DNA of 38,781 nucleotides. It comes from UBA6168 sp964423205 (GTDB taxonomy: Bacteria > Bacteroidota > Bacteroidia > Chitinophagales > Saprospiraceae). Numbering within the stretch: the stretch's first letter is position 1; every line of letters begins with the position of its first letter. This document shows positions 31,837 through 38,781 of the stretch, one piece after another. A program made the translations under genes and the position numbers. Location of the stretch: assembly GCA_964423205.1 (NCBI GenBank), contig CAYRDX010000043.1:1-38781 (forward strand), written 5' to 3'. The notes below the pieces were generated by a model. It saw only the letters and a program-made list of their open reading frames with translations, did not search any database and was not told the origin of the DNA.

Positions 31837-32640
31837 TCAGGCGCTGTTCGAAAGTTTGCGCAGTACAAAACCCTTTCCTACAGAGTATTTTCTGCTCCTG
31901 AAAATTTTGTTATCTATCCAAATCAGAGCGTCAGTCAATTTTACAAAAAATGGTTCCTTTAGAGAAGGTCTCAGCTTGCCTTTTTTACCCATTGGTTTTT
32001 CCTCATTTGTGGCGTTTGCTTTGAAAATACTTTGGATGATTCCTGTCCAGTACATTTCTACTCCAGCGGCCAAATATCCACTTAGATTTTTTTCGTCAAG
32101 CACATCCAGCCCCAATTCCTCAGCCCAATTTCTGAATTCATGACCCTTTATCAGGTATTCATGACCAAAGGCATAAGCACCCTGTGCTATAAGCCTGCGC
32201 CCGGCAATTCGATTTACCGGGTCATAAGTCCATGGAAAATGTATTTGAGGAAAGGTGATGAAGGCAAAACCTCCGGGTTTCAAGACACGGGCAATTTCCC
32301 TTGTCATTTGTACTGGTTCACCCACATGCTCCATGACATCCACAGAGATGAGCATGTCAAAATAATTATCAGGAAAGGACAACTTAAGAGCATCTTCTCT
32401 TTGGTAACTGACGTTGTAAATGCCTTTATTTAAATCTCTTGCAAAGGCAAGGTCATTTTCATTGATGTCGCAGGAAATAAGTTCCTTACAGCTTTCTGAC
32501 ACCATTGGGTCATAATCACCTTCTCCAGTCCCCAGGTTCAAACCCAATTGAAACAGACCTTTGGGAGTGTATTTTTCCAGGCCGTTTTTCACAAAAAGGT
32601 ACCTGTTCCGGTAAGTCGGAAAAAGCAGTTTGTAGTTCAT
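31837..32640 (-). CDS. SAM-dependent methyltransferase (class I, Methyltransf_11-like)
   Basis: A 267-residue protein. Motif I is LNLGTGEGDYDP (about 34-45), followed by the acidic residue in ISCDINENDL, EDALKLSFPDNYFDMLISVDVMEHV (motifs II-III) and ARVLKPGGFAFITFP (post-motif). The C-terminal 80 residues are basic and carry no recognisable extra domain. The 18-nt spacing to the GT-C/TPR gene suggests an operon, so it may modify a cell-surface glycan or lipid, but the substrate is unknown. Confidence 0.88.
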   Translation of the reverse strand: MNYKLLFPTYRNRYLFVKNGLEKYTPKGLFQLGLNLGTGEGDYDPMVSESCKELISCDINENDLAFARDLNKGIYNVSYQREDALKLSFPDNYFDMLISVDVMEHVGEPVQMTREIARVLKPGGFAFITFPQIHFPWTYDPVNRIAGRRLIAQGAYAFGHEYLIKGHEFRNWAEELGLDVLDEKNLSGYLAAGVEMYWTGIIQSIFKANATNEEKPMGKKGKLRPSLKEPFFVKLTDALIWIDNKIFRSRKYSVGKGFVLRKLSNSA

Positions 32641-32658
32641 AGTATTTTACACTGCTAT

Positions 32659-34860
32659 TTAAAGTTGAGCGGCCATGGCACGAACAGCGGCAGCCTGTTG
32701 AGCATTGCCTTGTTGATCGTAAATCTGTGCTGCCATTTCGTAAGCTTCCCTGAATCTCGGGTTGGCATCGATTGCTTTCTGCAATGATTGCAAGGCCCCG
32801 CCTAAATCATTTCTTTGAGTAAGAATGTTCGCCAAATAATAGTGTGCTGTTGCGTATTTATCCTCAATTTCAATAGCACGCCTCAGGGAGGCTTCAGCAG
32901 TTGTCGCATCACCTTTATACATGGAAGACAGGCCTTTGTAAAACAATCCTGCCGAATCATCGGGTGCAATGCGCAACATATTTTCAGCAGCGTTGTAAGC
33001 CTCGTTTGGCTGGTTCAAACTGAGATAGGCAACAGCCATTTTCATCCATGCCAATTCGTTATTAGGATGCTCTGTTACCTCCCGCTGAAAAGCTTCTACA
33101 GCTCCAATGTAATCCTGTTGTTTGAGTAACTGCTCGCCCTCAAAAACAGCACCTCCACCTTTTTCAATGCTTAAAAGGGGCACTCCGTTAGCGGTAACGG
33201 AGTGAACATTTCGGCTGTTTGGCCATGTACCCGCTTTGAGATGCCTTGCCCTGAAATACCTCGACACATAGAGCCCATAATCCCAGTTTTCCTCATAACG
33301 ATTGTTGAACCGCGTGTACACCAGCTTCACTTTACCGCCATATTTTTTCTCCGTGTAAATTTTGGTATTGTACAAAAATGAGGTTCCCAATGTTACCGTA
33401 TTTTCCATGCCAGGCTTGATGATGCCCTGCTCATCGAGCCAGTCAATGGCCTCCTTCATACTCACGCCCCAATAGTCTGTTTCATAATTGCCGAAGGCAG
33501 CACTGATTCCACCACTGAGGTTGTTGAAATAAACGTAAGGGTGTTGAGGATTTCTGACCACAAACAATGAAGCATCCAGCATCATCAATCCACAGATAAC
33601 ATATGTCGCCCACCGGATAGACTTATTTTCAAAAAACCGTTTTTCAAATACAGCCCATGACAGAGCTGCAACTACCACCATAGGGGGATAGACAAATTGC
33701 AGGTGACGCCAGCCATCGTACAATACACTATCACCTTTCATTATGTAGATAAGCGGGAAGACAAAGGCAAAAAATGCGATAAAGACACCCAGAACCTGGT
33801 AGTTTTTAAATAAATACCGCAACATCGCCACAGCACCCAAAAGGCCTGCAATGACAAACAAAGGAATGGTTCTCCATATCCAGTCGAGCGGATAGTACCA
33901 GGGGGTAGCATCCGACATGATGTTTTCGCCGCCAAACAAAACCCTAATGGAAATACCATGCACAGCATCTTTCAAAACTTCCACCGGATGATTGATTGGG
34001 TCATTTAATCCATAAGGCCAGAAAAGCAAAGCAGCAAAATAACCCGTGATTGCCACACCAATAACATAAAGAGCATACTGTCCTGTTGTGCGTTGCTGCT
34101 TCCACAAACCCGTTATTCCATTTTTAATGATAAAGTCGAGCGCGGCAAACAAACCCAAATAAGCAAACAGCAACAATCCTCCAACTCTAGACCCCAATGC
34201 AATCATGAGACCAACGACCAAACCCAACATGGTTTTCCATCCGGGTTTTGGCAATTCTTTCAGGAACAGAATCATGAAATAAAGAGACATCATGTAACCT
34301 GCGGCAAAGGGAATATCCTTGGGATTCATAAGGGAATGTCCGAGAAAACGCGGCGAAAGAAACATGAAAACCAATGCCAAAATACCAGCACGCCAACCAG
34401 CTAAATGTTTCACAAAAAGTGCTGCAAACAGCATGGCCAGGAATCCAAAAAGGGCATTGTATATATGCCTGACTTTGTGGTAACCAGCATCGAGTACATC
34501 GAAACCAAGTGCTTTGTTGGTAAATCCTGAAAGGATATCCAACATCCCACCGTAATAATGCATGGTTCCGTGTGGGACATTGAGCACTGTTGTGTCGGCA
34601 CCAAATGTGGAATAGTAATTCACCAGTGATTTGGAGTACTCATTATGATACTCATCATCCGCATTGATGCCAGAGCCCAAAGCGAGTACTATCATCAGGG
34701 AGACTGCAACTGCAGAAATGATTATAAATATCTTTCTGTAGAGTGAGTCATGTTCAGTTTCCATTGATGGCCGGTCGAGCCAGGAAGGGAAGCCGGGTTC
34801 TGATAACTTCTTGGGTCTGATGGATTCAGAGCGAGAGCTTTTTTTGGATTTTTTTGCCAT
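32659..34860 (-). CDS. GT-C type membrane glycosyltransferase with C-terminal TPR domain
   Basis: A 733-residue protein in two parts. The N-terminal part (about 40-440) has ten or more hydrophobic helices with an acidic motif NADDEYHNEYS after the first helix and SLMNPKDIPFAAGYMMSLY, features of the GT39/PMT-ArnT-like superfamily that use polyprenyl-phosphate sugars. After a soluble stretch (440-570; YETDYWGVSMKEAIDWLDEQ) come about four TPR units (571-733; AVEAFQREVTEHPNNELAWMKMAVAYLSL, ATTAEASLRRAIEIEDKYATAHYYLANILTQ). The TPRs should lie in the periplasm and could dock a partner. The N-terminal 35 residues are strongly basic. No closer family was recognised. Confidence 0.82.
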   Translation of the reverse strand: MAKKSKKSSRSESIRPKKLSEPGFPSWLDRPSMETEHDSLYRKIFIIISAVAVSLMIVLALGSGINADDEYHNEYSKSLVNYYSTFGADTTVLNVPHGTMHYYGGMLDILSGFTNKALGFDVLDAGYHKVRHIYNALFGFLAMLFAALFVKHLAGWRAGILALVFMFLSPRFLGHSLMNPKDIPFAAGYMMSLYFMILFLKELPKPGWKTMLGLVVGLMIALGSRVGGLLLFAYLGLFAALDFIIKNGITGLWKQQRTTGQYALYVIGVAITGYFAALLFWPYGLNDPINHPVEVLKDAVHGISIRVLFGGENIMSDATPWYYPLDWIWRTIPLFVIAGLLGAVAMLRYLFKNYQVLGVFIAFFAFVFPLIYIMKGDSVLYDGWRHLQFVYPPMVVVAALSWAVFEKRFFENKSIRWATYVICGLMMLDASLFVVRNPQHPYVYFNNLSGGISAAFGNYETDYWGVSMKEAIDWLDEQGIIKPGMENTVTLGTSFLYNTKIYTEKKYGGKVKLVYTRFNNRYEENWDYGLYVSRYFRARHLKAGTWPNSRNVHSVTANGVPLLSIEKGGGAVFEGEQLLKQQDYIGAVEAFQREVTEHPNNELAWMKMAVAYLSLNQPNEAYNAAENMLRIAPDDSAGLFYKGLSSMYKGDATTAEASLRRAIEIEDKYATAHYYLANILTQRNDLGGALQSLQKAIDANPRFREAYEMAAQIYDQQGNAQQAAAVRAMAAQL

Positions 34861-34944
34861 TGAGCTGATTTTTAGTCCTGCAAGATAGATAATTAGGAAG
34901 GCAATCAGGAACCAGGAATGAGCAGGGTCAATAACTAAAGGTTC

Positions 34945-36021
34945 CTAAAACCGGGTTCTTTGCAATTGTAATTCTCTTTTATGTCTTTCCAATGCGAGCG
35001 TTAGCAAACGGTCTATCAATTCCGGATAACTCAACCCCTCTGCCTGCCATAATTTCGGATACATGGAAATGTTGGTAAATCCGGGCAGTGTATTCGGTTC
35101 GTTGACATAAACAGTATCATCATCCACCAGGAAAACATCCATGCGCGCCAGTCCTTCGAGCCCAAGAACGTGATAAGCATTCAGCGCAGTGCTCCTGACA
35201 AGTTCACGGGCTTTATCGCTCATTTCGGTAGGCACCACTACCTTGGCGGCATCTTCCAGTATGTATTTGCTGTCGTAATCGTAAAATCCTTTTTCCATTA
35301 CGATCTCCCCTACCCCTGCGACTTTGGCGTTGTTCTGATTGCCCAAAACCGCAGTCTCTATCTCACGGCCTTTGATGGCTTTTTCCACCAGTACTTTTGT
35401 GTCAAATTTAAAAGCAAAAGAAACCGCTTCCTTCAATTCCTCCACCGATTCTGCCTTGCTTACACCCACGCTGCTGCCCATGTTGGCGGGTTTTACGAAA
35501 AGGGGCAATCCCAGTTTTTCGATGATGGCAGGATAATCCGGCGTTTCATGATTCAACAGAGTTACCCAAGGTGCGACCTTTATTCCGGCAGCTTCCAATA
35601 GTCTTTTGGTAAAATCCTTATCCATGCCCACGGACGAACCCAAAACACCCGAACCTACAAACGGCAATCCCAATATGGCCAATAAGCCCTGCAACGTTCC
35701 GTCCTCCCCAAATGGCCCATGAATAATGGGAAACACAATGTCTATTTTTGGGAAATCGCTTCCATCGATATAATTGATAACACGCTCGGAACCTGGCACC
35801 AAAACCAGTAATTTTCCCACTGATTTCTCAATGCTTTTCAATTCGAGAAATTCAGCCTCCGGCAGGTGGTACCACTTGCCGTCCCTTGCCACACCGATGA
35901 CTTCAACCTGATATTTGTTTCTATCAACGGCCTTAAAAATATTTCGGGCGGAGTTCATGGAGACTTCGTGTTCGGGGCTGAGTCCTCCGCAAAGAATTGC
36001 AATTCTGATTTTATCTGGCAT
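34945..36021 (-). CDS. ddl: D-alanine--D-alanine ligase
   Basis: A 358-residue ATP-grasp enzyme that makes the D-Ala-D-Ala dipeptide for peptidoglycan. Motifs: LCGGLSPEHEVSMNSA with the catalytic Glu17, FPIIHGPFGEDGTLQGLL, the GSSVG loop, KPANMGSSVGVSK, GFYDYDSKY (the omega-loop Tyr of D-Ala-specific enzymes rather than the VanA type), RMDVFL and VNEPNTLPGFTNISMYPKLW. Length fits the larger Ddl subfamily. It lies 84 nt upstream of the GT-C/TPR gene. Confidence 0.97.
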   Translation of the reverse strand: MPDKIRIAILCGGLSPEHEVSMNSARNIFKAVDRNKYQVEVIGVARDGKWYHLPEAEFLELKSIEKSVGKLLVLVPGSERVINYIDGSDFPKIDIVFPIIHGPFGEDGTLQGLLAILGLPFVGSGVLGSSVGMDKDFTKRLLEAAGIKVAPWVTLLNHETPDYPAIIEKLGLPLFVKPANMGSSVGVSKAESVEELKEAVSFAFKFDTKVLVEKAIKGREIETAVLGNQNNAKVAGVGEIVMEKGFYDYDSKYILEDAAKVVVPTEMSDKARELVRSTALNAYHVLGLEGLARMDVFLVDDDTVYVNEPNTLPGFTNISMYPKLWQAEGLSYPELIDRLLTLALERHKRELQLQRTRF

Positions 36022-36115
36022 AATGAGTAATTTCAGAATGAAAATTTAAGACAGGGTGAAAGAGTGTACTGTTTAGATTATCAGGCGTTTTCATTTCTTA
36101 CTTTTTACTTCCCAA

Positions 36116-36412
36116 TTAAAATGGGCTTTTACCGGGTGATTGGCGGGTGTCGAAGAAGTAAATGATGATTAGCTTTTTGTCCTCAATTCTGTAAAACATC
36201 CTGTGGTGTTTTCCAACCAACACAAAACGGATATCCTTTTTCTTTCTGGAATGGCGACCGGCTTCAGGAAATCTGGATAGTAAATTCAACTTTCTTGAAA
36301 TTTCGCTGTGAAAGTTAAGTACTGAATGAGCAGATGCCTCCTCCTGTAAATAATCGACTATTTCATGTAGTTTCCTGAGTGCTTGTTTTGTCCAGATTAT
36401 TTGTTTAGCCAT
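36116..36412 (-). CDS. ParE/RelE-family toxin
   Basis: A 98-residue basic protein with the RelE/ParE fold signature: IIWTKQALRKLHEIVDYLQEEAS, LLSRFPEAGRHSRKKKDIRFVLVGKHHRMFYRIEDKKLIIIYFFDTRQSP. The pattern (a helical pair, then FPEAGR...R..LVG.HHR.FYRI....III..FFDTRQ.P) is that of ParE-like toxins found widely in Bacteroidota. The upstream antitoxin gene overlaps it by 16 nt. The cellular target (gyrase for ParE, ribosome for RelE) cannot be told from sequence. Confidence 0.92.
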   Translation of the reverse strand: MAKQIIWTKQALRKLHEIVDYLQEEASAHSVLNFHSEISRKLNLLSRFPEAGRHSRKKKDIRFVLVGKHHRMFYRIEDKKLIIIYFFDTRQSPGKSPF

Positions 36413-36651
36413 TGATGTATGGTTTCGCGGGCTTCTTCATTGGTTACCCAGTTATTTTCATCATAGCTGGCTTTAATGGCTTCCTCCAATTCCGATTGTT
36501 CACTATCGGTCAGTGAATCCCACCAATCTCCGGAGGACTTCTTTTGCTGAATAAACTCCTGGATGAGGAAGTATAATTCTTCCAGCAATTGCACATCATT
36601 GACCTTTGAAACCAACTCGTAAATGCTGCCTTTTAATTCAAGTGTATTCAT
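36397..36651 (-). CDS. Antitoxin of the ParE/RelE-type module
   Basis: An 84-residue acidic protein directly upstream of and overlapping the toxin. It contains LKGSIYELVSKVNDVQLLEELYFLIQEFI, a short amphipathic helix pair, and a C-terminal SEQSELEEAIKASYDENNWVTNEEARETIHQWLNK stretch like the toxin-wrapping tails of addiction-module antitoxins (DUF2683/Phd-RelB-like in Bacteroidota). No DNA-binding domain is obvious. Its place fixes its role better than its sequence does. Confidence 0.83.
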   Translation of the reverse strand: MNTLELKGSIYELVSKVNDVQLLEELYFLIQEFIQQKKSSGDWWDSLTDSEQSELEEAIKASYDENNWVTNEEARETIHQWLNK

Positions 36652-36792
36652 TTTATCAGAATTAAATCATGTTAGCCTGCCTTCACAGAACCAAAAACAT
36701 AGTGCGCTATTGAAGACAACCTGGATTTGGTGATAACAAACTTACACGAATTTTGATAAGCATACAATTCATCCAGGAAGCCAAATCATTTC

Positions 36793-36908
36793 CCTTCCAT
36801 CCTTCCATCCTTCCATCCTTCCATCCTTCAGTCCTTCAGTCCTTCAGTCCTTCAGTCCTTCATTCCTTCCATCCTTCATACCTTCATTCCTTCATTCCTT
36901 CAATCCTT
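36793..36908 (-). repeat. 8-bp array overlapping the end of lysS
   Basis: On the minus strand the array begins with the lysS stop itself (GAT TGA AGGAATGAAGG) and runs as TGAAGGAA, TGAAGGAC and GGAAGGAT units with a strict 8-bp period, about 14 units. A TGA occurs in most units and, with an 8-bp period, in all three frames. It is purine-rich on the lysS strand. Confidence 0.93.
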
Positions 36909-38438
36909 ATAAACTTCCGGTCTCATCTGCGGAAAGAACAAAACTTCCTGTATGCTTGCCTGATTGGTGAATAACATGGCAAGTCGGTCGATGCCAAAGC
37001 CGATGCCCGACATGGGAGGCATGCCGTATTCCATAGCACGCAGGAAGTCGTGGTCGATGAACATAGCTTCGTCGTCGCCGCGTTCCATGAGGCGTACCTG
37101 TTCTTCGAAACGCTCCCGCTGGTCGATGGGGTCGTTTAACTCAGTATAGGCATTGGCAATTTCCTTGCCGTTGCAGATGAGTTCAAAACGCTCCACCAGT
37201 CCGGGTTTGCTGCGGTGTTTTTTGGTCAGCGGCGACATTTCCACCGGATAGTCGATGATGAAGGTTGGTTGCACGAAGTGGTGCTCTGCCGTTTCACCAA
37301 ATATCTTGTCGATGAGTTTGCCTTTGCCCATGGTTTTGTCGATTTCTAAGTGCAGCTTTTTGCAAACATCTCTCAATCCATCTTCATCCAATTGGGACAC
37401 ATCAAAACCGCTGTGTTCTTTGATGGAATCGCAAATGGAAATTCTTTTGAAAGGGGCCTTGAAGCTGATGTTATTTTCTCCAACTGTAACATCCGTGGAA
37501 CCGGTCGTATCGATGGCTGCCTTTTCCAGCATCTTTTCCGTGGTTTCCATCATCCAGAAATAATCCTTGTAAGCCACATAAAATTCGAGGATGGTAAACT
37601 CCGGATTGTGAGTGCGGTCCATACCTTCATTGCGGAAGTTGCGGCTGAATTCATATACCCAGTCGAAACCACCGACTACCAATCTTTTCAGGTAAAGCTC
37701 GTTTGCAATGCGCAAATAAAATGGCACATCGAGTGCATTGTGATGCGTGATGAATGGCCTTGCAGCAGCACCCCCGGGAATGGCCTGCAGTACCGGGGTA
37801 TCCACTTCTATCGCCCCTTCTTTATTCAGATATTCACGGATGGAGTTAATCATCCTGGTGCGTTTTAGGAAAGTTTCTTTTACTTCAGGGTTGACCACCA
37901 GGTCCACATAACGCATGCGGTAGCGGAGTTCGGGATCGGTGAAGGCATCGTGCACATTGCCTTCGGCATCGCGTTTCACGATGGGTAGTGGGCGCAATGC
38001 CTTGCTGAGCAGTTTCAATTCCTGAACATGAATGCTCGTCTCACCAGTACGGGTATTGAACACATAACCCTTCACTCCGATGAAGTCACCTATGTCCAGC
38101 AGTTTTTTGACCAGCACATCAAAAAAGCTGAAGTCCTCACCCTGTCCCATTTCGTCGCGACGAAGGTAGAGCTGTATTTTACCAGTTGAGTCCTGCAGGT
38201 TCATAAACATGGCTTTGCCCGCTTCGCGCTGTGCCATGATACGGCCGGCAATACATACCTCCTGGTAATTAAGCCGGTTTTTTGTGCCATCCTCCAGGAT
38301 TTCTTCACTGTAGTTTTCGTGGATTTCTGTGGCGGTCACATTTACCGGGTAGGCTTCCGGCGGGAAGGGGTCAATGCCCATTTCTACTATCTTTTGCAGG
38401 TTTTCCCTGCGCACTATTTCCTGTTCTGATAATTGCAT
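36900..38438 (-). CDS. lysS: Lysine--tRNA ligase (class II)
   Basis: A 512-residue class II aminoacyl-tRNA synthetase. The frame is open to 38618, but the first 60 residues run through a repeat array; the ATG at 38438 (MQLSEQEIVRRENLQKIVEMG) is the natural start. An OB-fold anticodon-binding domain (about 55-150; VCIAGRIMAQREAGKAMFMNLQD) is followed by the catalytic domain with motif 2 FRNEGMDRTHNPEFTILEFY and motif 3 GMPPMSGIGFGIDRLAML. It charges tRNA-Lys. The stop TGA is the first triplet of an 8-bp repeat array. Confidence 0.97.
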   Translation of the reverse strand: MQLSEQEIVRRENLQKIVEMGIDPFPPEAYPVNVTATEIHENYSEEILEDGTKNRLNYQEVCIAGRIMAQREAGKAMFMNLQDSTGKIQLYLRRDEMGQGEDFSFFDVLVKKLLDIGDFIGVKGYVFNTRTGETSIHVQELKLLSKALRPLPIVKRDAEGNVHDAFTDPELRYRMRYVDLVVNPEVKETFLKRTRMINSIREYLNKEGAIEVDTPVLQAIPGGAAARPFITHHNALDVPFYLRIANELYLKRLVVGGFDWVYEFSRNFRNEGMDRTHNPEFTILEFYVAYKDYFWMMETTEKMLEKAAIDTTGSTDVTVGENNISFKAPFKRISICDSIKEHSGFDVSQLDEDGLRDVCKKLHLEIDKTMGKGKLIDKIFGETAEHHFVQPTFIIDYPVEMSPLTKKHRSKPGLVERFELICNGKEIANAYTELNDPIDQRERFEEQVRLMERGDDEAMFIDHDFLRAMEYGMPPMSGIGFGIDRLAMLFTNQASIQEVLFFPQMRPEVYKD

Positions 38439-38515
38439 TTGATGATGATTTTTTCGACGGCGGCAAAAATAGTGGTTTATTGATGCACCGTTGCGTTGGG
38501 TGGAAGATTTGTTGA

Positions 38516-38575
38516 TGGTGGAGTGAGGATTTGAGGAACTGAGGAGGTGAGGAATTGAGGAATTGAGGAGGTGAA
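38516..38575 (+). repeat. TTGAGGAA 8-bp array upstream of lysS
   Basis: On the plus strand TGAGGATT, TGAGGAAC, TGAGGAGG, TGAGGAAT, TGAGGAAT and TGAGGAGG units follow one another with an 8-bp period. Seen from lysS (minus strand) it is C/T-rich and lies upstream, about 80 nt before the ATG. Confidence 0.9.
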
Positions 38576-38578
38576 CAT

Positions 38579-38781
38579 CATGTTCCAGCAAGAGTTGAGC
38601 GAAGCGGCTCTTGCGCACTTAAATCCCGCAAGTGACGCTTCGCTTAACACTTGCTCAAACTGGGTCATGTTCCCGCAAGAGTTGAGCGAAGCGGCTCTTG
38701 CGCACTTAAATCCCGCAAGTGACGCTTCGCTAAACACTTGCTCAAACTGGGTCATGTTCCAGCAAGAGTTGAGCGAAGCGG
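38579..38781. repeat. 87-bp tandem repeat with paired hairpins, cut by the window edge
   Basis: Two complete 87-bp units (38579-38665, 38666-38752), two differences apart, and the first 29 nt of a third. Each unit holds two 27-nt hairpins. Stem one is GCAAGAG/CTCTTGC with a 13-nt loop; stem two is GCAAGTG/CACTTGC with a 13-nt loop, whose reverse complement matches loop one at 11 of 13 positions. The A-T pair of stem one is a T-A pair in stem two, a compensatory change. Since 87 is a multiple of 3 a frame on the minus strand stays open through the units, giving a 29-residue repeat, but I treat it as incidental. Confidence 0.93.

Noticed and set aside
36753..36974. 73-codon plus-strand frame rich in HPSILPSF repeats
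   Set aside because: It is the translation of the 8-bp array and the antisense end of lysS; composition is set by the repeat.
38477..38755. Minus-strand frame with a 29-residue repeat (MTQFEQV...SEASLAGF)
   Set aside because: The frame is open only because the 87-bp unit is a multiple of 3. The covarying hairpins explain the sequence better, and there is no start signal or known domain. The frame could run beyond the window, so it is not fully excluded.
36793..38781. CRISPR array
   Set aside because: The repeats have no constant-length repeat plus unique-spacer pattern; units are contiguous 8-bp or 87-bp tandem copies and no cas gene is present.

Overview
The window reads as a chromosomal segment of a Bacteroidota bacterium, most likely from the Saprospiraceae/Chitinophagales side of the phylum. 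The taxonomy is my inference from several things: a fused SecDF, promoters of the TTG-N19-21-TAnnTTTG type, few Shine-Dalgarno sites, M14/M24/P1 secreted peptidases, an outer-membrane barrel protein, and many small intergenic arrays of 7-8 bp units. No phage, integrase, IS element, CRISPR array, rRNA or confident tRNA was seen.

Left part (1-15.5 kb), housekeeping. The 3' part of secDF ends at a clear terminator. It converges on infC-rpmI-rplT (translation initiation factor 3, L35, L20), followed by clpC (AAA+ unfoldase). A STAS-domain protein overlaps rnz (tRNA 3'-processing). Then comes a compact eight-gene histidine operon on the minus strand, hisG-D-C-B-H-A-F-IE, with bifunctional hisB and hisIE. 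In front of hisG lies a classical attenuator: a promoter, a 24-codon leader peptide with six His in ten residues, and a 13-bp terminator hairpin.

Middle (15.5-29.7 kb, plus strand). A SulP anion transporter is followed by a cluster of an LolA-like periplasmic lipoprotein-sorting protein, two FtsX-type ABC permeases and an LolD/MacB-type ATPase, which looks like a self-contained Lol-like envelope export system. Next are a DUF2177 membrane protein, a self-processing P1 (DmpA-type) peptidase, a large secreted M14 metallopeptidase, an outer-membrane barrel protein, an NAD(P)-binding protein and an M24 peptidase.

Right part (29.7-38.8 kb, minus strand). A GT2 glycosyltransferase, a secreted papain-fold protein that has lost its whole catalytic triad, a methyltransferase, a GT-C/TPR fusion membrane protein, D-Ala-D-Ala ligase, a ParE-type toxin-antitoxin pair and lysyl-tRNA synthetase.

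The least explained material is intergenic. From 18 kb onward nearly every sizeable spacer carries a degenerate array of 7- or 8-bp units. Arrays next to a stop codon are purine-rich on the gene's own strand with a TGA in each unit; in four genes the stop codon itself lies in the array. Arrays next to a start codon are C/T-rich on the gene strand. Three copies of a 16-bp palindrome (CCCCGAGTACTCGGGG) sit just after stop codons. The right edge enters an 87-bp tandem repeat, each unit carrying two related hairpins with a compensatory base-pair change. I consider this repeat system the best candidate for something undescribed; its function is unknown.
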